DNA of 64,000 nt from Chinchilla lanigera (GCF_000276665.1 NW_004955488.1:2566419-2630418), one strand, 5' to 3'. Shown: positions 35,193 through 47,400, numbered from the stretch's first letter. Notes: a model not told the origin generated them from the letters alone. A program made the numbers and translations.

Positions 35193-35760
35193 CCCTCATA
35201 TTTACATTGTGTTATTTTTATGCTTAATTACCAACAATATGAAGGTGTTAATTATTGTTGCTACTATTAGAAATTGGAAAATTTTATATTTCATTCAAGA
35301 ATAGGCAAGACCAAAACAACAATTAGCAAAATATTTAATGATAATTAATGATGTATTATTATATGAGGTCTTGAGAATTACCTGATTCAGATCATATATG
35401 TGCACTCCATAACTTAAATAAATTACAAATTTATTGGCAACCTTTTCTGGATCTTTTAAAAAATCATATAGAATTTGTCAGACTGTAAGAACACTGCTAA
35501 ATATTATAAATTGCCAAGATAGTAATATTCATTTTTTTAAAGTCATGGTAAATATAAATCCTAGTTGTCAAAACAGTAGCTTTTACGATCATGAAAATTC
35601 ATTTCCCATCTGCATTTTTTGTCAGAGTTCTCTTTTTGGAAAATATTGTACCCTAAATTTAGTATTCTACTTTTAGAAAGAAAAGTATATTAAAACGTCT
35701 TTCATGATATGACACCACAGATAAAATGTTTGTAAACTTAGGCTAGACTACAAGTGTAAA
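34331..35760. other. Unassigned; contains (AC)n
   Basis: AT-rich. An (AC)14 microsatellite runs from 35165 to 35192. No gene. Confidence 0.35.
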
Positions 35761-35776
35761 TATTATTTAAGGAATA

Positions 35777-36308
35777 CAGGCCAGCTACGCCGTTGCCCTT
35801 GTCACTACGGCCCATTACAAAGGAGCGAACTAGAAGCGAGAGTAGTTCCGGAGGTAATTGCAGAACTCCAGGGTGCTGGACACGTTGAGCAAGGTGTTGG
35901 CAGTCTTACATGAAAAACCAGAGAAGCCTAACAGTGCTTTGGATTTTTTAAAGCATCACTTAGGAACTGCTACCTCAGAAAATCCAGAAATTGACCTGCT
36001 TCACCTCGAATTAGCAGAAATGAAAGAGAAGCATGGAGCTACGATAGAAGAAAATAAAAAACTGAAAGCAAAGCTTGCTCAGGATGAACCACCTCAGGAG
36101 GAGAAGCGTCTGAATAGGGTTCTTCTCAGTTGAAAAGACACTGAAAACTGGATGTGTATGACAGGAATAATTTACATAGTATATAATCCTTTCTGAACAG
36201 GTGCTATAAAACTTTTAATACGCTAAATTCACCTCTCACCCTTTAAATGTTATAAACACATATACTTAGAATCACCAATAAAAACTCAATATAACATTCA
36301 AAAAATAA
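35777..36308 (+). pseudogene. MYCBP: Processed pseudogene of MYCBP (c-Myc-binding protein)
   Basis: The frame from 35807 reads TAHYK..KRE.FRR..VLDTLSKVL..EKPEKPNSALDFLKHHLG, then NPEIDLLHLELAEMKEKHGA and EENKKLKAKLAQ. This matches the ~103-residue MYCBP (AMY-1), a small coiled-coil partner of Myc, end to end without introns. Disablements: the start codon is ACG (35807-35809); stops replace codons 9 (35831-35833), 13 (35843-35845) and 17 (35855-35857); and one base is missing near 36109/36110, so the normal stop (36115-36117) falls out of frame. A 5'UTR-like leader (35777-35806), an AATAAA near 36278 and a short A-rich end complete an mRNA copy. AAGGAATA occurs at 35769-35776 and 36309-36316 and is a likely target-site duplication. 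A plus-strand frame of 91 codons (35858-36133) remains open by chance of decay. Confidence 0.95.
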
Positions 36309-36679
36309 AGGAATATGATGTTCAATATGTAATGCAAAATGGTAATATGAGATCCTTAAATTACAATTTTAAGCAACTATGAAACTTTCCAAAGCTGCTG
36401 TAATGAACAATTATTTGGACAAAAGTTTCAGAAAAATGTAGAAATTGTAAATTTTGTTCAAAGTATGAATCGATGGTAATTAAAAAAAAAAAACTCAAGC
36501 GAAAATATTTATCTTTGTAGCCTTTAAGTGCAATAGAGTAAAATTCATAAAGACTGACTCAAAAAATATCTGCATAATATGTTTCCTATTAAATCCATTC
36601 GTTCATACTTTAAGAGAATTATAAGATTATGTATGACTCTCAATAGTAACTATATGAAGTTATTTTTTCCAGTCACCAA
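36309..36679. other. Unassigned AT-rich sequence
   Basis: No gene or recognisable repeat. Confidence 0.3.
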
Positions 36680-37460
36680 ATTAGGAAGAGGAGGAATCGG
36701 CTGTCCTGTCCCATATTAAAGGGCTCCCTCTACCTGGAAAACTCATTAGTCACAGAGTGTCCTCCTGATTACTTGGTTCAACCCCCCTGCGCTCTCTCCC
36801 CGCCAGCTTCAGGGACTAAAGGATTTCTATCAACGTGTGGCTACATCTTTCATTAAAGTGTTAAGAGAAGATGTAGGAGGTCAAACCACAAAATAATTCA
36901 CGCATTGTTCCCGATCATGCTCGACAATGCTTCCATGTATGCATTACTAATAAGTGCTTTTAAAAATGTACTCTTTAGCAATCATCTATGAACTGATCAG
37001 ATCTTTCTTCATTCTAATGCGTATTATGCCTTCTTGTGGATAAGATTTGCATTCATTTATATTTGCTATATCTTTCTGTCAGACAATGCTTTGAAATAAA
37101 TCTCATTAGCAGCTTTTAAAAGCGTTTTAAAATCCAAGATCGTATGCCTAATTTCAGTCAGAGTCATCCTGTTTTCAAAGAGGAGCTAGAGATTATTTAT
37201 GGATTGATTGAGAGGGTTAGGGGTTGTAACATACGCAGCTCTCAGCACAGTGCCTAGAAAAGGATAGCCACTGCACAATACATTTCATTGTACTTCCGTC
37301 CATTTTACTGAGCCTAGTTCTCCAAATGTTAGGACCTGTGTTCTACTTCCATGTTGTCGAATTTGCTCAAATTCATTTATTCATGATTTATGAGAGCTAC
37401 GTACTAATTATTAACCTCTCCTTTCAGATTGTAACAGCTTCTCATTGGATTCGTTATTTT
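36680..37460. promoter_or_regulatory. Repeat-poor stretch, candidate conserved element
   Basis: It is less AT-rich than its surroundings and keeps several CpGs (36898-36930). It carries an octamer ATTTGCAT (37045-37052) and 'ATCTCATTAGCAGCTTTTAA' (37101). A short MIR-like piece ('CTCAGCACAGTGCCTAGAAA', 37241-37260) is the only repeat noted. Confidence 0.25.
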
Positions 37461-37619
37461 TGTTTTCCTTCTCTTACAACCATATCTTCAACACGTAGTT
37501 AGAATTCTGAAAAATAACAGACACACACACACAAAAATTGGGTCAGTTGTTGGACTGTGCTTGTGAGTTCTTCTGGATTATCATCTACATTAGAAAACTA
37601 TGGGCTTTATATTCTTATT

Positions 37620-37681
37620 CTTCGTTCTACCTACCATCCTTGATTAAATACTTCGTTCTATCTACCATCCTTGATTAAATT
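37620..37681. repeat. Two-copy 31-bp tandem duplication
   Basis: 37620-37650 and 37651-37681 agree except at two positions. Each begins CTTCGTTCTA and ends TTGATTAAAT plus one base. Confidence 0.95.
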
Positions 37682-37708
37682 CTGTTCCAGGCTTTCTGGC
37701 TGGTTGGG

Positions 37709-37711
<3 letters not shown>

Positions 37712-37752
<41 letters not shown>
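37712..37752. repeat. (TG)n microsatellite
   Basis: About 20 uninterrupted TG units. Confidence 0.98.
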
Positions 37753-37753
<1 letters not shown>

Positions 37754-40499
37754 CTCTCTTTTCCAGTCCTTCTTTGCACTTGAATGACGAATGCACAAAG
37801 TTGTTCCTTCTTCAGGATCTCTGCCCGGAGAATTTCCATTACAACCCTAGTGCAAATTTCCTCTTAGTCACAACCTGCCCCAAAGTACCTGTGAAGTGAA
37901 TGACAATTTCTTACATCTCCGTATTTTTTTTACCAGGCAAGCAAATATGGAATTATACTTACACAAAGCTATATTACAGGAAGGTAGTATATAACAGACA
38001 TTGAAATGGCAGAGAAGCAGAGACACAACCAAGTTGTAGAAAAGGACGTGATTATGTTTCCAAAAAAATGTTGTAAGGAAATAAGAAAATCAAAAGATAG
38101 GATAATTAGCTGGAGATAAATATTGCTATTTACTTATATGGTGAAAATTATGAGATACATTGAGGCTGTGGGTCTTAAATTCTTAATAGAAAATGAGCAA
38201 AAATTACTGTAAGTAAAGTAAATGGATTTTGTTTTCCAGACTGAGGTTGCCTTGTATCATTGATTTACTTTGCATTCTATCCATGTAATATTATGTAGGC
38301 ATGCTCATATGATTGCTTGTTATATCTAACTGTAATTTTTTCAACAAATTTAAAGTATTTCATTTAGTATAAGAAAGAAAGAAATTGAGAAACTATTTTA
38401 GAAAAGAGCCTTTTGAGAGAATTTGTAAAATATTGCCTCAGAAAGAGTTCATCCTGAAGACAGGAAAGGATAATCTAAGATTCTCAGTGAATCATCATTT
38501 TAGGCAGTTGACAAGCATGTTAGGGTTAATTTCACATGGAAAAAGGACATAGATTGTTGTAAGGGTGAAAATGTTTTACAGTTTAATTCCTTGTGGTTAG
38601 GAAATACTGTACCTACTTATATTAATTACATAGTAAAAAATTTAAGTGCTTATTTTTCAGTATAAATGGAGAAGATCCCATAAATTATCTTTATTGGTGC
38701 CAAAGTGAGAAATGTCTCTATGATTGCATCCATGCTCACATTTACACAATTTTATTTTTCCTTATCTTTTTCTACTTCACTTTCTTTCTCCAGGAAAAGT
38801 CAGATAACTTTATCTATCAAGCATTTATTTTCTCTTTCACTTAAAAATAGTAAATAGGTTGCATATTATTGCTATCATACACATATAGAATGATAGAGTA
38901 AATTTTCATAGGTGATATCATTATTTTACCCTATTTTCCAAAAAGTCAAATTATATCAAATGAGTAATATAGTAGGATACTTCATTTTTTTTTCTCAAAA
39001 ACACTATCAATCATGTTTTGCTCTTAAAGATTTAAGGAAAAGAGGTTTATTTTTTTTTCTAAATAATTTCTTAAATAAAATTCTATCAGGTTCCCATGTG
39101 TAAACTTTTCAAAACAAGTATTATGTGGCAACTATTTGAAACTTTTTGATGAGGACTGGTGGTAACATCCACACTAATCATGCAGACCGATGTCACAGAA
39201 GTGGGTGTAGCAATTAATTTAGCTTAATATTCTCATTAATATTCCTTTAGGTGTGGGACACAGCGAATATTTTACAGTGAAGTTTATACTGAGGAATTTT
39301 GTAAGAAATTTTATAGTCTGAGAAACTTAGTTCCTCAAAATCTTTTCCAGGGAGAACCACATTGTGCTATATGCAGTTTGATAAATACATGCTTTAAGCA
39401 CATACTAAAAGTTGTTTAAAGCGTGTACTGATTTGAGGGATTTCATTGGAAGTGTAAAAGGAATCTGCATTTACCTAAGATTTATATATATTCTTAATAA
39501 CTAAAATTACTTAATTCAGGAAATATACTATTCAGAGTTATAATCTGAAAAGCCTTAAATTTGTATTATTAGTTCTTATACATGCTAGAAAATGGGCCAA
39601 ATGATAACTTAGAGACAGTATGTGTTCAGATCATGCTTCATAAAGGTGTAAATGCACTGGAGGAACAAAAATCAGTACAGCACTATTGTAGTGACATCTA
39701 CACAAATACCTGTAACAAAGAAATAGCATTAAAGTAAAATGATAATACTATAAAAAGTAATATTCCATAAGGAAAGTGGTGAAGAGTCACATTTGCTCTT
39801 TGACATGGTTTGGCTACTGTACTGGAAAACAGATAGAAGACAAGGTACCAACCAAATCCAGAAGCCAGCTGCTAGGGAAGGTCAATGACCACTCATAATT
39901 ACACCTGTGGGCTCCCAGGCTACTGTTTGTCAGTTAGTGTTACATGTGTCTCAAGGTGTAATCCTAAGAACAGCCAAATTTTGCTAGCTGTTGATACCAG
40001 CCACATAAGATATTATCCTGTGCAAGGGGCACTGACAGGTAATCCACTGTGCAAGCCTTCTTAACTTGCAGGGGAAATTTGAGGCAGCCTTTGAATCTAA
40101 GTATCTCATCTGTAGTTGATGTTTGTTTGATATGAAGCATTCATCTCTACATTTCCTGAAGAGACAGACATCTAGTTAGTACGTGTCACTTGTTTACACT
40201 GGATTTCTCAGGCATAAGCAAGAAAGAATGAATAGAGGAAAGAGATACCGTGTGAAAATTTAGAAGAAAACACGGAGAGTTTATGGTGGAATTTATCTTT
40301 AAACTACCATAGAAATACTGTCCTTGCTCTCAGTTAAGACAAATATGAGTAAAATTCTTCCGGTGGTGTCTTATAAAGGGTGTGCATCTAAGGGATGAAG
40401 AAAATTCAGCACAAGGATGGAAAGTAGAGGATCTTAAGTAGACAGGCTATGCCCAAATTACAGAGCTATAATTGCTTAGTCATGTCTTGTTTGATAGAA
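37753..40499. other. Unassigned AT-rich sequence
   Basis: No gene or clear repeat. About 39880-40100 is less AT-rich and may hold old MIR/L2 or unique sequence. Confidence 0.3.
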
Positions 40500-40640
40500 T
40501 CAATATGTCATCTGCATGACACTGTCCTCAGTGAAAAATCACATCACAATAACACCTCCCTACAATGTGTGTAAAGACTGAATTAAATGTTACAAGAAAA
40601 GCAATTAGAATGTTGTTGGTGCTGATAAGCAGTTGAAAAC
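40500..40640 (+). mobile_element. MIR SINE fragment
   Basis: 'CACAATAACACCTCCCTACA..GTAAAGACTGAATTAAATGTTAC' and '..GGTGCTGATAAGCAG' follow the MIR 3' half. Confidence 0.5.
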
Positions 40641-40881
40641 TGTTAAGTGTGTGCTTTCAAAGTGCGAACTGTTCTTTCACTGCCTTTTTATAATATCTTT
40701 ATCAAAGATATTATATTTTTTATAAATGCAGCACTCACAAATATTAGTTTTAGTTTTTAAATAATTTCTGTTCAATAACATGGTTTGCTCTCCTCCTCCC
40801 CCGTACATTTTCTGTTTTAGCTGAGAATATTTAGTAAAACACAATACTATTTTTCTTACATTACTGTCCAAACTTTGATAC

Positions 40882-40884
<3 letters not shown>

Positions 40885-40926
<42 letters not shown>
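40885..40926. repeat. (AC)21 microsatellite
   Basis: 42 bases of uninterrupted AC. Confidence 0.98.
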
Positions 40927-40928
<2 letters not shown>

Positions 40929-41787
40929 TCACATAGACCTACTTTACATTATTCACATCAGATTTTCTTTTCTATCTCCACTGTGGACCAAACTCTTGCC
41001 TGAACCTTTGCTCTTCCTAAAATCATAGGATCTGGCTTTCTTCAAGATTGCTGAGAACTGAAAGCTTTGAGAAAAGTATGGTCTCAACCACAAGTGGGGC
41101 AATCGAGTCACATTTCCCAAGGTGCTGACCTCAGCTCATGTTCTGTCATCTATGTTCAGATGCATAAATAAGCAAATTATGTCAACCATCTTCAGAAAGT
41201 CACATTTAGAAAGTATGTAGAAATATCTTGCAGCAAAATACAGTGAGGGAAAAATCACAAATTAGTTAGAAAATCTATGTTTGAGATTGCACTGGAGAAA
41301 ACTGGTGCCTTCTAAACAATGATATCATTGGTAAACAAATTATAACTCTGAATTGGTGAAAGAGAAGAGGGACTTTATTGTCTGTTTGTGGTTTCTGTTA
41401 GAAGGTAATTCTTCACAAACTTAAGTGAAATAAGAATAGGATGAAACATGACCAGTGAGCAAAAGAATCTCAAGTAAAGCCAAACAATCCAGACAATCAC
41501 AGATTAACAATGCTTTATTTAACCATAAGTGGAAAGATATTATTAAGGAGACTACACAGATGAAGTTTTATAACAATTTCTGTAGTTCATTACGGTCTGT
41601 ATTTATTGAATTGCATCATAAAATGTATATGATGAAGCAAAAGCAAAGGTTCTATGTTATCATGCATGGTTTTCATTGTATTGAACTAGAAAGAGTCTCA
41701 ATAAGAAGTAGACCAAAGGTCTGATTAGCTGTTACAGAAAAATTTCATTTGATACTGAACTCCAAGAACTATTTATTTTCTTTCAAT
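40927..41787. other. Unassigned
   Basis: An 89-codon plus-strand frame (41455-41724) has no recognisable similarity. No repeat was identified. Confidence 0.25.
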
Positions 41788-41881
41788 TTTTTTTTCTTTT
41801 TTCTTGGTACCAGGGATCAAATTCATGACCTCAGGCTTTCCAGGCAAGTGCTTATGCCTCTAAGCTACATCCCCAGCCCAG
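41788..41881 (-). mobile_element. ID SINE
   Basis: Antisense ID: T-rich tail, 'GGTACCAGGGATCAAATTCA' (41805), 'CCAGGCAAGTGCTTATGCC', 'AGCTACATCCCCAGCCC'. TTATTTTCTTT (41773-41783) and TTATTTTCCTT (41886-41896) may be its duplication. Confidence 0.92.
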
Positions 41882-42084
41882 CACCTTATTTTCCTTACAA
41901 CTGCTTGATAGCGTATATAAGGAAGCTATTGAGACTTGTACATTGCAACTGGATCACTTTGGATGATATAGCAGAAACTGGATTACTTAAAATAGACATT
42001 TTGGGGTTTTCTGATGCAGTTATTACTACAGGTTATATGGAAACCTTAATGGGTGTAGAGAAAACTTGATTTAATAGTATTTTG

Positions 42085-42905
42085 ATTCAAGTTGTGTTCT
42101 GGATTGACAACTTGTGATGAATTTGTAACACCAGCAGAAATGAACCAGCGTGGTGCAGGGTGCAGGGTGTGGGAGGTCCACCTGAGGATTGCTGCCAGTA
42201 GCATAACAGGCAGAACTGGAGAAGAAAAGAAGCTGCTAGAAGCTTTAGGAAGCTGTTGGTTTTCCTAGAGGAGCTCGTCGTGCTGGCTTTCGTCATGAAC
42301 TCGGCTGTTCTTATCATCAAAGGAGCATGAGAACTTATTGTCACTGGGAATAGGCACCGTTCACTTTGGGGAAGTTCTGGTCCTCACTTTGAGCATTGCT
42401 TCCTGGCTCCAGAGGGAGGTGAAAATGATGCACTGCTCAGCCTCCTGCAGAGGTTTGTCACATTGGCTTTCCTGATGGAAAGTCTGCTGTTGTCATTGTC
42501 AGAGGGGCTCTGGACCTCACTGTCCTGAGGGGGGTGGTGGTACTTTGTGAGGGAGCTCTGGCTCTTACTTTGAGCATCGCTTCCTGGCTCCTATGTAGAT
42601 CCCTCAGCTTGCTGGCACAGATCCTGCATCCCACTGGCACAGAATTTCTAGCTTCCACTGCTGACCTTTGGCCCTCCCCAGTGCAGATCCTTGAAACAGA
42701 CCTGCAGGAGACACTGTCATGGACTCTTGGCCTCCAATTGGACTCAAGAGGGGCATTATTATGGGCTCTAGGTTTTCAGCTGGACTCATGCAGGACATTG
42801 CTTTGGGATCCAGACCCTCAGATGGATTCTTCGGTCTTTAGTGTGTGGACAGACTTCCTGCACTCTTTCTGTATATGATTCTTTGGGTGACTATTATAAA
42901 ATAAT
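42085..42905 (+). mobile_element. LTR-like repeat with internal duplication
   Basis: A GC-richer block starts near 'GACAACTTGTGATGAATTTG' and ends '..TATAAAATAATTCTATAAATT'. It has serial C/T-rich 'GGACTC..' phrases typical of the repeat at 11045 and 55017. About 180 bp are duplicated inside: 'CTCACTTTGAGCATTGCTTC' (42385) and 'CTTACTTTGAGCATCGCTTC' (42566), each followed by CTGGCTCC. The 114-codon frame at 42534-42878 is a by-product. Confidence 0.45.
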
Positions 42906-44819
42906 TCTATAAATTATGTGTATTGTTTCCCTTTCAAAGTCCCAAATAACAACAAGTTCTGACGGCCAGGTTTTCACAGTGGTGATTCAGGTCCTCAATT
43001 ACATGTTGGCTCAAGTGATTATGAGCAAAGTAGGAACAATACTAGGAAGATTATCTGTTCCACAACATATTTATGGATGATATCAAATGCATCTCTGTTT
43101 TAGTGACTGTTAAAGTATATCTGTGGGAATTGCAATAAAAAAAGAATTTCTTCAATCTGACTTCTTCAGAGAAAAATACCAAAAACTGTTACCTATCAAA
43201 CTTGAAAGAATTAAATATTTGTAATGTATTTGTTGTATGCGTAGTGCATACCCTACATGCTATAATGTGTAATTAGATCAAGTTGTATCATTGGGATTAT
43301 CAGAGACTCTTTAAATAAAACCACATTAGTTTACTCTTTTTAAAGATGAATTTCCTTTTTTTTCTTTTTTTAGTTTATGTCCTTCTTTAAGGGGACTTTT
43401 TCTGAAGTGCTCCATTCAATTTTTAAAATAATTCATTTGGAACATGTTACTGAAGCAATAACTGCATATATCACAACATGATTGGAAGTGGGCAGTCTGT
43501 ATTTTATGATGGTGTAGCCATTTATTAAAATACAACTATGAGTACTAATGCACTAGAAAACCAAGTAGGAGGCTTTGTGGGAAGTCTAGTAAAAATCAGT
43601 TTCCTTTCCATTATAAGTAACATACACTGAGTGTGGGGTTTAATAATATCCCCTCATTATCATCAGCTGATCAGGTCTGTAATCTCCTGAATGAGGGTAC
43701 AGCGAAGGCTAAATAAAAAGTGGCAAATGGAATGATTTCAGGGCTCCAGGGGGATCAAAACCCGCTCACAGAATTCTCAATCCTTTCAGGGCTAAGACCA
43801 AGACCTTCTCTGGGTTGCCTGTATTTATTTGGTTATCAGAAGAAGGGAAGGGAGTACTCAAGAACAGGTAGACCCACTCAAGGACTTCTCTAACTAAGGT
43901 ATTAAATTAATCCACTGAAGAATGAGATGCCTGAGGCTATAGTCTTTATCCAGTTGACACCTGATCCAGGTGTCCTTGGCTGTGATCTTGTCTTATCTTT
44001 TGAGGCTTTCTGGCTTCTTCCACCACTAGAGGTTTTAGCAGGGATGAGTGGCTCACAGAGGTTCACTTACTATGAGTCTGCCATTTCCTGATAAGGAGCC
44101 TAGGCCTTGGACAGATTCACAAGTGAACGTGAAAAGCCAATTGATTAATGTAAGTCCTGCTCAGGTCTGGTTTTAGGGGTCTCCATCAAGTGACAGAGAG
44201 AGAGACTTCCCTCTTTTCTTTCCATAATAATTTTGCCTATATATAATATAGGCAAAATTTCATATGTGTTTCATATCACATGGAGCCAGCCAGGAGTACC
44301 ACATCAGGCCATCTGAAAAATTAGTATAGTGGTCATCTGTTATTTTCTCAATCAGCAAAACTCCATATTCCTTTGGGAAGAAACCATGTAGTTTGAGTAG
44401 AGAGAATACTTCTTTCAGGTCACAGGTCTTTGTAATTTTAGTTAGTCATGGATGGACACACACTCCAGAGCAGATAAGAGATCCTGGTCAGAATATGATT
44501 TTACCTGAAATCAAATAGAGGGTATCATTTCCTCCACTTCCTTACCAGTGATGGACATGTGAACTTCTGTATCTCTCTGTGACCATTTCCTTCCCACAGA
44601 AAGGGGTCTGCAGTAGAAAAAAGGAATCAAGAAGAGAAACACAGGCACATGAGAGGATGAAACACCTTAGTAGCTTTTGAGGATCCACTTTCCATTGTTC
44701 AGAAAACCTGATGTTCTAATTATTCCACAATTCTCTTAGATGAACCAATGCATTGGTTTTTTGACAAGGTTTATTTTAACTGAGTTTCTATTACTTCCAA
44801 AGAAAAAAATTTCTAATAC
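42906..44819. other. Unassigned; partly LTR-like in composition
   Basis: 43640-44640 is closer to balanced base composition and may be retroviral-type debris, but no LTR end, primer site or protein was recognised. A hairpin at 44229-44259 is listed separately. Confidence 0.25.
44229..44259. repeat. Perfect 14-bp hairpin
   Basis: AATTTTGCCTATAT (44229-44242) and ATATAGGCAAAATT (44246-44259) with a 3-base loop. Confidence 0.85.
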
Positions 44820-45240
44820 TATTTGCTTTAGTCAGCTTTTCATAACTGTAACACATACCTGACATAGTCAACTTTGAAAGAAGAAAAGAAGGGGGTTTTT
44901 TTGCTTGTTTGTTTGCTCACAACCTCAGAGGTCTCCAGTGCATGGCTGGTGGAACCCACTGCTAGTGTCCGCAGATGCGCAGAAGGTGAGCATGCACGAG
45001 GGAGCAGAACAAATCTACTCCTGGCTGGGAAATGAAAAACAGAAGAAGGAAGGTGTGGATCCCATTATTTGCTTCCAGGACGGGTCCCTCTGGAATAGAA
45101 CACTTTCTGTAATTCATCACCTCATAAAGATTTAACCACCTTCTAATATTGCCGAGCTAGTAAACCAAGCCTTTAAAAGCTATGAGTAAAAACAGTTACT
45201 CATGAGCTTCTGAGGTGTGTTCCAGATTAACACAATACCA
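44820..45240 (-). mobile_element. MaLR LTR (MT/ORR1-like)
   Basis: Antisense order matches a MaLR LTR: 'GCTTTAGTCAGCTTTTCATA' (44825), 'ACCTGACATAGTCAACTTTG', 'GCTCACAACCTCAGAGGTCT' (44914), '..CCACCTTCTAATATTGCCGA' (45136), 'CATGAGCTTCTGAGGTGTGT' (45202), 'CAGATTAACACAATACC'. Nearly full length. The LTR carries no gene. Confidence 0.7.
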
Positions 45241-46084
45241 TCATGAGAAACTTTTGTCTTTCAAATAGTGGAAACTTGATATGTGAGCCATAGATACATG
45301 CAAAAGTAGAATAAACTGGTAAAGAGGTGACTGCAGTTGATTCATAGAAGGGGATGAAAAAGTATACAGAGCCCAAAAAACAAAGATCAACCTTCGTCCA
45401 AAGCTCATAGCTTTTAGTTTGAGTTGGCAAAACACCTCACAGTGTTGTACTTCATTCATATAAATATTCATATCAAAAGACAAGATGAAAAATAGTTTAA
45501 CCCTGGACTCTGAAAAATCTGTTAGAATCCTTCATTTGAACTTTATTGGATGCATGAATGAGAATGTTACTTACTATTTTTAAACTCTATTTTGTTCATA
45601 CATACAGAGGGACTAATACAAGGAAATGTTATAATTCAGTATAAGATGTTTTGCTATGGAGTAAAGCACTTGAGGTAGAACTTAATTCTTAACAGCTCAG
45701 TAGCAATTTTTTATTATTACAATAAATGCAAACATCAATTCATTTCAGGTGCTGAAAATACTTTGTAAAAATTTTTTAAAAATTCCTTTTCTAACCCAAC
45801 TTTTTGTTTTCCCCAAACCAACATTTAAAGTGATTATTTGATGAATTTATTTTTTCTAAGTGCCATGTACATATGAAATACTTAATTTGAGACCTAAATT
45901 TTGTTGTTTTAAAATATTCAAGAACCTAATAGATATTTGTATTGATTCACACAAATTCTATTGGTTACTCGCTTCATTAAATGTCAGTGGAAAATGAGAG
46001 AAAAACATACATCAGCATGTAAAATATTTTATTGCCTTGGATGATTGTATTTAATAGGACAATAGGACCAACATGTAATAAGTC
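45241..46084. other. Unassigned AT-rich sequence
   Basis: No gene or repeat recognised. Confidence 0.3.
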
Positions 46085-46340
46085 ATACCTCTCAAAAAGC
46101 AAACAACCTCCAAAATAGATCCAGTAGGACAACAGATACACTTCTATATAGAATGACTTAATTTAAGGAATTGGCTCATGTGACTTTGAGGGCTGGCAAA
46201 TCTCAAACTTTAGGGTAGGGGAAATTCACTGGCTGAATTTCAACAATGTTCTGACTTTGCATTTTGCTTCTGCAAGACAGGAACAGGTGGGGAAACTCTG
46301 GCAGGGTTTCTGGTTTTTATTTATATTTATGTGTTGTTTT
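46085..46340 (-). mobile_element. Ancient interspersed repeat
   Basis: 'AATTTAAGGAATTGGCTCAT' (46151), 'GTGACTTTGAGGGCTGGCAA' and 'TCTCAAACTTTAGGGTAGGG' match a common mammalian repeat typically read 'TTTAAGGAATTGGCTCACGTGATTGTGGAGGCTGGCAAG'. It may be the antisense of the LTR-like repeat at 55017. Confidence 0.4.
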
Positions 46341-46491
46341 CATTTATGGGGACATTCCATGCTTTAACCTACTTTTACAATCTATGATCCTTTCCGTTTT
46401 AAAGGCAGTTTACTCTTTGATGAGGAATCGTATTTAAGTAAAAATATTAGGTTAAATGGGAAAAAATAGCTGAATACATAAGTATCATATA

Positions 46492-46602
46492 GGAGCTGGG
46501 GATTTAGCTCAGTGGCACAGCACCTGCCTGGCAAGCACAAGGTTGTGAGTTTGATTCCTGGTACCAGAAATAAACAAAAAGACAAACAAAACAAAAAATG
46601 GG
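46492..46602 (+). mobile_element. ID SINE
   Basis: 'GAGCTGGGGATTTAGCTCAG' (46493), 'CCTGCCTGGCAAGCACAAGG', A-rich tail. CATAAGTATCATATA (46477-46491) and CATAAGTACCATATA (46603-46617) flank it. Confidence 0.95.
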
Positions 46603-46650
46603 CATAAGTACCATATAAATATAAATGAATGCAGGGATATTAAGTTCTTT

Positions 46651-46939
46651 TTTTATTTTAAAGAGAAAAAACCTAACAAAACAACAATGAAGAGAAAAAC
46701 AAAACAACACAAAAATAACAAAAATGACACATGACCTCAAAGCAAATGATAGGAATTAGCAAAGGTTGCTACATTACATTCTGTTATCTTCAGTGAAGGT
46801 GTTCAGTCCACCAGATGTAAGAACATAAGACTGATCAATCAATAAAAGACAGTAACAAGTAATGAAAGAAAAACTTTGGAACTGATACAGAGCTTCACCG
46901 TATAAGATGGTAGGAATTCAACAATGGTTCTTATACTGC
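46651..46939 (-). mobile_element. L1 stub: 3'UTR only, 14-bp duplication
   Basis: Antisense 3'UTR with module B and part of module A, cut off at about 290 bp. ATATTAAGTTCTTT is perfectly repeated at 46637-46650 and 46940-46953, proving a discrete insertion. Confidence 0.92.
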
Positions 46940-47094
46940 ATATTAAGTTCTTTACTACTACTTTATAATATAAATGAAATGATATGTTTGATTCAACTCA
47001 TCAGGATTTTATATTTATTACAATAGACTAAATTACGTCTTTATAAAACTTATATTTTGAAAACTATGCTTTGTGGAGATGGAAATCTAAGGAT

Positions 47095-47400
47095 ACTTTG
47101 ATTTTATATGAGATCATGAGAATTTGGCCTTCGTAATAGCATTTAAGGGAGACCTTCTAATCGGATTATGAAATGAGACCAGAGAGCTTGTTCTTGCTCT
47201 ACCATATGCTTTGATCAAAGGCTCTGGAGGGCATATCTGAAAGAGGGGAACCCCCATCCCAGTAAGAGAGCCCTCAACACACTGAGCTGACTGCAGAATT
47301 GATTTTGGACTTTCAGAATTCAAAGCTCTGAGAGATAAATTCCTGTTGTCTAAGACAATCTACAGTATTTGTTAGAGCAAACTGAGTCACAGAAGTCATA
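47095..47400 (+). mobile_element. MaLR-type LTR (MST/MLT1-like)
   Basis: The end 'AGCTCTGAGAGATAAATTCC', 'TGTTGTCTAAGACAATCTAC', 'AGTATTTGTTAGAGC' matches the 3' end of MST/MLT1 LTRs. 'AGAGAGCTTGTTCTTGCTCT' (47181) matches the interior. Confidence 0.6.

Noticed and set aside
35858..36133. A functional short MYCBP-like gene starting at the internal ATG
   Set aside because: The N-terminal part is destroyed, the C-terminus is frameshifted, and the copy is intronless with a likely duplication. No evidence of function.
42534..42878. 114-codon frame in a GC-richer block
   Set aside because: It lies wholly inside an LTR-like repeat; opposite-strand frames overlap it.
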